Positions 14,161 to 19,832 of a stretch of 19,832 nucleotides of DNA are shown piece by piece. This DNA comes from an uncultured Erysipelotrichaceae bacterium (GTDB lineage Bacteria; Bacillota_I; Bacilli_A; RF39; UBA660), in NCBI GenBank assembly GCA_902766875.1, contig CACXFI010000056.1, forward strand, positions 1 to 19,832, read 5' to 3'. Each line of letters starts with the position of its first letter. Position 1 is the first letter of the stretch. The notes beneath the pieces are model-generated. The model worked only from the letters and a program-made list of their open reading frames with translations, did no database searches and had not been told where the DNA came from. Both the position numbers and the translations under genes were made by a program.

Positions 14161-15933
14161 ATGTCTAAAATTAGGGTTATGAGTGAAAATTTAGCTAATA
14201 AGATAGCAGCAGGAGAAGTTGTAGAAAAGTGTGTATCTATTGTTAAGGAATTAGTTGAAAATAGTATTGATGCTAATAGTACGGAGATAAAAGTACAATT
14301 AAAAGAATCTGGACTTAGAGAGATAAAAGTAATAGATAATGGTATAGGTATGGATAGAGATGATGCTAAATTGGCTTTTGAAAGACATGCTACTAGTAAA
14401 TTATATAAAGATGATGATTTATTTTTTATTAATTCGTTAGGATTTAGAGGTGAGGCATTACCTTCTATTGCAGCTGTTAGTGATGTTGTATTAAAAACTT
14501 GTCATGATGAAATTGGAACGATGATTCATATTAAGGGTGGTAAAATATTAAAAATTGAAGATAGTGAACTTAGGACTGGTACTTCTATAACAATTACTAG
14601 TTTGTTTTATAATACTCCTGCTAGGCTTAAACATTTAGCTAGTCCTTATAGTGAGCTTGCTAATGTTGTAGAATATATAAATAAGATAGCTTTATCTTAT
14701 CCTAAAATTAAATTTATACTTACTAATGATGATAAGGAATTATTAAATACAGATGGTTCAGGTAATCTACTTAAAGTAATTAAATCTATTTATGGATTAG
14801 ATGTTACTAAGAGAATGATTTCTATAGAAGGAAGTAATTATGAATATAATATAAGTGGTTATATATCTATGCCAGAAGTTACTAGATCTAATAGAAATCA
14901 TATGACTACTATTGTTAATGGTAGAGTAGTTAGAAATAGTATACTTAATAAAACTATTAATGAAGCTTATAGTAAATATAAAGAAGATACTAGATATCCA
15001 ATAGTAGTTATTATAATAGATACTGATCCTAGTTTAATAGATGTTAATATTCATCCTTCTAAATTAGATATTAAATTTAGTAATTTTGATGATTTAAAAG
15101 AATTAATATCTAGTTCTATAGATAAGGCTATTAAAGATAAATTGTTAATACCTAAAGTAGAAGAAAAAGTAAAAGTAGAAGAATTGAGTTACGATAATTT
15201 ATCTTTAAATTTGGAAAGAGAAGTAGTTAAAGATAATGATGATTCTCTTTATAAAGCAAAATTAAATGATTTAGTTAACTTTAATTATGAAGATAATTTA
15301 GAAGATGTTGAAGAAAATAATAATTATGTTGAAGAATTACCTAGTGAAAAATTACCTGAATTATATCCTGTAGGTTTGGCTTTGGGGACTTACATTATTT
15401 GTCAAAATGATACTGGTATATATTTAATAGATCAGCATGCAGCTCAAGAGAGGGTTAATTATGAGAAATATAAATATTTATTAGGTCATCCTACTAATAA
15501 TTATATGGAAACATTAGTACCTTTAGTTATTGAACTTCCTGTTTCTGATTTTATTGTGATAAAAGAAAACAAAGATATATTAGATAAAATAAATATTAAA
15601 TTAGAAGAATTTGGTAGTAGTTCATTTAGAGTACTTACTTATCCTACATGGTTTCCTAGTGGTAAGGAAGAAATGATAGTTAAATCAATTTTTGAAATGA
15701 TACTTACTAAAGAAAAAGATTTTTCTATTGAAAAATTTAATGATAATTTATCTAAGATGGTGGCTTGTAAAGCTAGTGTTAAGGGTAATACTAGAATTAC
15801 TGTAGAAGATATGGAAAGCCTTATAAGTCAATTAAGACAATGTGATAATCCTTTTAATTGTCCGCATGGTAGACCTACAATAATTCATTATACTATATAT
15901 GAATTAGAAAAATTATTTAAAAGGAGTATATAG
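14161..15933 (+). CDS. mutL: DNA mismatch repair protein MutL (endonuclease type)
   Basis: Couples mismatch recognition by MutS to strand incision and removal. 590 residues. The N-terminal GHKL ATPase shows KELVENSIDA, IDNGIGM, ERHATSKL, GFRGEAL and LFYNTPARLK. A transducer domain follows with VNGRVVRN and HPSKLDIKF, then an acidic linker (about 340-400). The C-terminal dimerisation/nuclease domain has the metal-binding DQHAAQER (424-431), ACKASVKGN with Cys536, and CPHGRP (567-572). These metal-site motifs mark the endonuclease-active MutL of organisms lacking MutH, as in Bacillus. ATG 14161 is chosen; the upstream GTG 14152 lies within AGGTGAT. No mutS stands next to it in this window, although mutS-mutL pairs are usual. 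It leads an operon with the 174-residue gene and miaA. Confidence 0.97.
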   Translation: MSKIRVMSENLANKIAAGEVVEKCVSIVKELVENSIDANSTEIKVQLKESGLREIKVIDNGIGMDRDDAKLAFERHATSKLYKDDDLFFINSLGFRGEALPSIAAVSDVVLKTCHDEIGTMIHIKGGKILKIEDSELRTGTSITITSLFYNTPARLKHLASPYSELANVVEYINKIALSYPKIKFILTNDDKELLNTDGSGNLLKVIKSIYGLDVTKRMISIEGSNYEYNISGYISMPEVTRSNRNHMTTIVNGRVVRNSILNKTINEAYSKYKEDTRYPIVVIIIDTDPSLIDVNIHPSKLDIKFSNFDDLKELISSSIDKAIKDKLLIPKVEEKVKVEELSYDNLSLNLEREVVKDNDDSLYKAKLNDLVNFNYEDNLEDVEENNNYVEELPSEKLPELYPVGLALGTYIICQNDTGIYLIDQHAAQERVNYEKYKYLLGHPTNNYMETLVPLVIELPVSDFIVIKENKDILDKINIKLEEFGSSSFRVLTYPTWFPSGKEEMIVKSIFEMILTKEKDFSIEKFNDNLSKMVACKASVKGNTRITVEDMESLISQLRQCDNPFNCPHGRPTIIHYTIYELEKLFKRSI

Positions 15934-15935
15934 TA

Positions 15936-16460
15936 ATGAGAAGTAATTATGATAATTTAGATAAGTTAATGGATTCTATATTTAAGATGTATGATTTATA
16001 TGAACAATTTATTTGGGATCATAATAACAAAGATTACAGAATTAAAGTGTTAGTTGAAGATAAATTATTTAGAATAATGTTACAAGCTAAAGATGATATT
16101 ATAGATATATTTCAATTACAGTTTGATAATGGAGAAAAAGAATTGCAAAAATATATAGTTTTATCGGTATTTAGATATTCTTTTAGAGATATTCAAATCC
16201 ATAATAATGGTAGTGTATTTTTCAATGTTATTCATAGGCCTTATCTTAAATATAAAATAAATGATAATGATATTTTAAATGAAGTTATAGATGTATCTAA
16301 TAAACATAATGAATATAAAAATAATGAATTAGATAATGATTTATCACTAAAATATTATAAAATATTAAAAAATGATAGATTAGATAATAATATTGTTGAT
16401 TTAGCTAGATACAGAGTATCTTTATCTAAGAGATTAGTAAAAGGAGATTATAATGGATAA
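15936..16460 (+). CDS. Unknown 174-residue protein between mutL and miaA
   Basis: Soluble, mixed alpha/beta: an N-terminal helix (about 5-28), a beta section (about 32-115, with RIKVLVEDKLFRIMLQAKD and a SVFFNVIHRPYLKYK strand) and a helical C-terminus that ends in basic residues. I do not recognise a family; no catalytic motif, signal peptide or membrane helix. It begins two bases after mutL with AAGGAG at 15921-15926 and overlaps miaA by 8 bases, so it is translated within the mutL-miaA operon. Function in DNA repair or tRNA modification cannot be claimed from this. Confidence 0.85.
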   Translation: MRSNYDNLDKLMDSIFKMYDLYEQFIWDHNNKDYRIKVLVEDKLFRIMLQAKDDIIDIFQLQFDNGEKELQKYIVLSVFRYSFRDIQIHNNGSVFFNVIHRPYLKYKINDNDILNEVIDVSNKHNEYKNNELDNDLSLKYYKILKNDRLDNNIVDLARYRVSLSKRLVKGDYNG

Positions 16461-17337
16461 AATTATAGTTATAGTTGGACCTACAGGAGTTGGTAAAACT
16501 AAACTTAGTGTAGAACTTGCTAAAAAATATGATGGAGAGATTATTAATGCTGATTCTATGCAAATATATAAAGATTTAAATATAGGTACAGCTAAAATAA
16601 CTGAAGAAGAAAAAGAGAATATTCCTCATTATTTATTTGATATTAAAAATGTATTAGAAGATTATTCTATATATGATTATCAAAAAGATAGTAGAAAAGT
16701 TATAGATGATATAATAAGTAGAAAAAGAATACCTATAATGGTAGGTGGTACTGGTTTGTATATTAAGAGTAGTTTATATGATTATAGATTGAACTCTAAT
16801 ATTAGTAATAATACTTATGATGATATAAGTACAGCTGATTTATATGATAAATTATTAGAAATAGATAAAGATATTATTATAGATAAGAATAATAGAAGAA
16901 GAATAATTAGAGCTTTAAATTACTTTAATGATAATAATGAATCTATTAGTAAGAATAAAACTAATAAATTATTATATGATGCTATATTTATAGGCCTTAC
17001 TACTAATAGAGATAATTTATATGATATTATAAATAAAAGAGTAGATAAGATGATAGATAATGGTCTTATAGAAGAAGTAAAATATTTTTATGATAAAAAT
17101 ATTCATACTAAACCTTTAATGGGAGGTATTGGGTATAAGGAATTATATAAATATTTTGATGAAGAAATAAGTAAGGAAGAGGCTATAGAATTAATAAAGA
17201 AAAATTCTAGGCATTATGCTAAAAGGCAATATACTTTCTTTAATAATAGTATGAATGTTAAATGGTTTAATACTGATTATAATAATTTTAATAATACAGT
17301 AAATGAAGTATCTAAATATATAGATTCTTTAATGTAA
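16453..17337 (+). CDS. miaA: tRNA dimethylallyltransferase MiaA
   Basis: Adds the dimethylallyl group to N6 of A37 in tRNAs that read UNN codons (i6A37). 294 residues, near the usual 300. Motifs: P-loop GPTGVGKT (9-16), the DSMQIYKDLNIGTAK substrate loop (34-48), PHYLFD, VGGTGLYIKS, RRRIIRALNYF, GGIGYKEL and the C-terminal RHYAKRQYTFF. All main active-site segments are present. ATG 16453 has AAAGGAG upstream, inside the previous gene. It is the last gene of the mutL operon, followed by a long perfect terminator stem. The mutL-miaA association is common in bacteria. Confidence 0.97.
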   Translation: MDKIIVIVGPTGVGKTKLSVELAKKYDGEIINADSMQIYKDLNIGTAKITEEEKENIPHYLFDIKNVLEDYSIYDYQKDSRKVIDDIISRKRIPIMVGGTGLYIKSSLYDYRLNSNISNNTYDDISTADLYDKLLEIDKDIIIDKNNRRRIIRALNYFNDNNESISKNKTNKLLYDAIFIGLTTNRDNLYDIINKRVDKMIDNGLIEEVKYFYDKNIHTKPLMGGIGYKELYKYFDEEISKEEAIELIKKNSRHYAKRQYTFFNNSMNVKWFNTDYNNFNNTVNEVSKYIDSLM

Positions 17338-17342
17338 TAGTT

Positions 17343-17374
17343 AAAGATTAAACAAAAAAGTTTAATCTTTTTTA
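17343..17374 (+). terminator. Intrinsic terminator of the mutL-miaA operon
   Basis: A perfect 11-bp stem, AAAGATTAAAC (17343-17353) with GTTTAATCTTT (17360-17370), loop of six A's, T-tail following. Confidence 0.9.
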
Positions 17375-17451
17375 TTTATAAAATAAAAAGTGTTTTTAAT
17401 ATTTGTATAGAATAATATTATTGAAGAACTTATTATTAGGGAAAGGATGAT

Positions 17452-18162
17452 ATGATTAGAATATTAAAAAAATATAAAATAGTAATTACTATTATAGTTT
17501 TAATAATACTTATTATTGGAAGTATTATGATAAGGATAAGATTACATGAAGAAGAGGATGTTGAAATAGTAGAAGATATAAAAGAAGATAATTTAGTTAA
17601 AGAAGAAGATAATAAAGAAATAGAAGATGTTTCTAATGTTTATGTTGATATAAAAGGGGCTATTAAAAATCCTGGAGTATATGAAATAGAAAAAGATAAA
17701 AGAGTTATAGATGTTATTAATAAGGCTGGAGGATTAAGTGATAATGCTAATACTAGTTTTGTTAATTTAGCTAAAAAAGTAGAAGATTCTATGGTAGTTA
17801 TAATATATACTGAAGAAGAGATAGAAAAGGCAAAGAAGGATGAAATAACTTATGTTATAGATAATAAGTGTGTATGTCCTAAAATAAATAATGATGCTTG
17901 TTTAGATAAGAATATTAAAAAAGAAGATAATACTAAGAAAGAGGAAGAATCAGATAATAATACTATTAGTGATAAGATAAATATTAATACAGCTAGTTTG
18001 TTAGATTTGCAAACATTACCAGGAATAGGAGAATCTAAGGCTAAAGCTATTATTGAATATAGGGATAATGAAGGAAGTTTTAGTAGTATAGAAGATATTA
18101 AGAATGTATCTGGTATAGGAGATAGTTTATACGAGAAGATTAAGGAATATATTACAGTCTAG
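17452..18162 (+). CDS. comEA: Competence protein ComEA, DNA receptor
   Basis: A membrane-anchored protein that binds incoming double-stranded DNA on the cell surface for transformation. 236 residues: basic N-terminus, one membrane helix (about 9-28), an acidic linker, an SLBB domain (about 62-121, VYVDIKGAIKNPGVYEIE and AGGLSDNAN), a Lys/Glu linker with Cys at 140, 142 and 150, and a C-terminal double helix-hairpin-helix DNA-binding domain (about 177-236, ININTAS, LPGIG at 189-193, VSGIG at 219-223). This is the full ComEA plan. ATG 17452 follows AAAGGA at good distance. The comEC frame starts within its last codons, so the pair is an operon. The three Cys in the linker are not a standard part of ComEA and could form external disulfides. 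Confidence 0.94.
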   Translation: MIRILKKYKIVITIIVLIILIIGSIMIRIRLHEEEDVEIVEDIKEDNLVKEEDNKEIEDVSNVYVDIKGAIKNPGVYEIEKDKRVIDVINKAGGLSDNANTSFVNLAKKVEDSMVVIIYTEEEIEKAKKDEITYVIDNKCVCPKINNDACLDKNIKKEDNTKKEEESDNNTISDKININTASLLDLQTLPGIGESKAKAIIEYRDNEGSFSSIEDIKNVSGIGDSLYEKIKEYITV

Positions 18163-19832
18163 ATATTTATTTAAAATATTAGTAATTATATTTGTAATTG
18201 GAGATATAATATTTTTAAATATTTATAAATATGAAAGTAAATATAATATTAATGATAATAATATAATAGGTATGGTTACAGATATAAAATATTATGATGA
18301 TAAAGTTAATATTTATATTAAGGGTAGAGAAAAATTATTAGTTAAATATTATAAAGAGATAGATGGTATTAAATTAGGAGATAGAATAAGAGTAATAGGT
18401 AAATTAGAAGAACCTAGTAATAATACTATTCCTAATTTATTTAATTATAAAGATTATTTATATAATAATGGGATATATTATATTGTTAATGCTGATAATA
18501 TTATTAAAATAAAGAATAATACTTCTGTTTTATATTATTTAAAGAATAAGATAATTAAAAGGATAAATAAGATAAGTAAGAGTAGTAGTTATCTTAAAAC
18601 ATTTATATTAGGAGATAAGAATGATATTGATAAAGATATTGTTAGTAGCTATCAAAATAATGGTATATCTCATTTGTTTTCAATATCTGGTATGCATGTT
18701 AGTTTGTTTGCGGGTATTCTTCTTAGTTTATTAAAGAAATTTAGTTATAGTAATAGATATAATTATAGTATAGTTATATTCTTTCTTTTTATATATATGT
18801 TTTTAGTTAATTATACATCTTCTATTTTAAGAACTTTTACTATGTATTTAGTTAGTTCTATAAATAAAGTATTTAATTTTAAAATAAAAAGTATTGATAT
18901 AGCTTTAATATCTTTAATTATATTAGTTATTATTAATCCTAGAATAATACTTAATATGGGATTTCAATATTCTTATATAGTCAGTTTTAGTTTGATATTA
19001 CTAAGTAAAAAGATAAATAATATAAGTAATTATTTTATAAAATTATTATATATATCTTATATATCTTTTTTAGTATCTATACCTATATGTATATATAATT
19101 TTTATCAAATAAATATAATTTCTATTATTTTAAATATGTTTATGGTACCAATAGTTAGTATTATTATATTTCCTTTATCTTTAATTACTTTTATTATTCC
19201 ATATTTAGATAATGTTTTATATTTATTTATTAAAGTAATAGAAATTACATCTTTATATAGTAGTAAGATAAATATACTTACTATTAATCTATGTAAGATA
19301 AGAGTTTATATAATTATTATTTATTATGTTTTTATTTATTTATCTTTATATGATTATAGATATATATGTATATTAATTATAATAATATGTATTCATCAAA
19401 ATATTAGATATTTTGATGGTAATACTAATATATTAACTTTAGATGTAGGTCAGGGTGACTCTATACTTATTAAGTTTCCATATAATAAAAGTAATGTATT
19501 AATAGATACTGGTGGTATAACTTATGGTAATAGTAATTATAGTATTGTAAAATCTAAGACAATACCATATTTAAAGAGTATTGGTGTTAAAAAAATATCA
19601 TTTTTAATTATTAGTCATGGAGATTACGATCATTGTGGGGAAACCATTAATTTAGTTAATAATTTTAAAGTAGAGAAAGTATTTTTTAATTGTGGAGAAT
19701 TTAATGATTTAGAAAAAGAATTAATTGAAGTATTAGATAAAAAGAAAATAAAATACTATTCATGTATTAAAGAATTAAACATTAATAGTAATAAATTACA
19801 TTTCTTACAAACAAGAGAATTCGATAATGAAA
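18149..19832 (+). CDS. comEC: ComEC DNA-uptake channel (3' end cut by window)
   Basis: Forms the membrane channel that carries single-stranded DNA into the cell during transformation. The frame runs to the window edge. Visible parts: an N-terminal membrane helix (codons from about 18170) and an OB-like external domain (GMVTDIKYYDDK, GDRIRVIGKLEEP). The Competence domain follows, with SHLFSISGMHVSLF and NMGFQYSY and many membrane helices, then the start of a metallo-beta-lactamase domain with LDVGQGDS, LIDTGG and SHGDYDHCGE. The 5' end is uncertain: the frame is open from 18119, but the first ATG is 18272, which would remove the first helix and lacks a ribosome site. No ATG, GTG or TTG precedes it. 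AAGGA at 18142-18146 lies close before ATA 18149, given here as an approximate boundary; the spacing is short. Confidence 0.92.
   Translation, partial: MLQSRYLFKILVIIFVIGDIIFLNIYKYESKYNINDNNIIGMVTDIKYYDDKVNIYIKGREKLLVKYYKEIDGIKLGDRIRVIGKLEEPSNNTIPNLFNYKDYLYNNGIYYIVNADNIIKIKNNTSVLYYLKNKIIKRINKISKSSSYLKTFILGDKNDIDKDIVSSYQNNGISHLFSISGMHVSLFAGILLSLLKKFSYSNRYNYSIVIFFLFIYMFLVNYTSSILRTFTMYLVSSINKVFNFKIKSIDIALISLIILVIINPRIILNMGFQYSYIVSFSLILLSKKINNISNYFIKLLYISYISFLVSIPICIYNFYQINIISIILNMFMVPIVSIIIFPLSLITFIIPYLDNVLYLFIKVIEITSLYSSKINILTINLCKIRVYIIIIYYVFIYLSLYDYRYICILIIIICIHQNIRYFDGNTNILTLDVGQGDSILIKFPYNKSNVLIDTGGITYGNSNYSIVKSKTIPYLKSIGVKKISFLIISHGDYDHCGETINLVNNFKVEKVFFNCGEFNDLEKELIEVLDKKKIKYYSCIKELNINSNKLHFLQTREFDNE

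Overview
The window comes from a very AT-rich, low-GC Gram-positive bacterium (Bacillota). The evidence is strong AGGAGG/AGGTGAT ribosome binding sites, TTGACA/TATAAT-type promoters, a Bacillota-style type VII secretion ATPase, com-type competence genes and rhomboid/YetF membrane proteins. Coding sequence is rich in Asn, Ile, Lys and Tyr. UGA is used as a stop (ends of the genes at 9672 and 10380) and Trp is UGG, so the standard code applies and this is not a Mycoplasma-type code. An uncultured Bacilli-like lineage is the best guess, but no taxonomic marker is present.

Layout. 1-191: inverted repeat and terminator of an upstream unit. 192-1486: ftsW-type SEDS glycosyltransferase plus a 28-residue membrane microprotein. 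1596-3454: a rhomboid protease and a YetF/DUF421 membrane protein. 3539-12489: a type VII secretion (T7SSb/Ess-like) locus. It holds EsaB/YukD, a 1508-residue EssC ATPase, a separately transcribed 252-residue helical protein, an operon of six small helical proteins that includes one clear WXG100 protein, and a zinc-ribbon, repeat-rich single-pass membrane protein. On the minus strand, rodA (second SEDS protein) runs 13669-12539, and its apparent start codon is AUU. 13778-14080: small unknown. 14161-17337: mutL, an unknown gene and miaA as one operon. 17452-end: comEA and comEC (truncated by the window edge) for DNA uptake.

The most interesting part is the T7SS locus. It has the ATPase and the ubiquitin-like EsaB but no recognisable EsaA, EssA or EssB, and no LXG toxin. 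In their place are a cassette of WXG100-like or degenerate helical proteins, an unrecognised likely substrate with its own promoter and terminator, and a membrane protein whose topology (cytoplasmic zinc ribbon, one TM segment, external domain) could make it an accessory component. Other points for a second look are the AUU start of rodA and the absence of any standard start codon at the expected 5' end of comEC.

Transcription units are well delimited. Intrinsic terminators follow the 28-residue gene, yetF, the 252-residue gene, the small-helical operon, the zinc-ribbon gene (convergent with rodA), the 100-residue gene and miaA. No gene-free stretch exceeds 300 bases; the longest, 9195-9400, holds only a terminator and a promoter.
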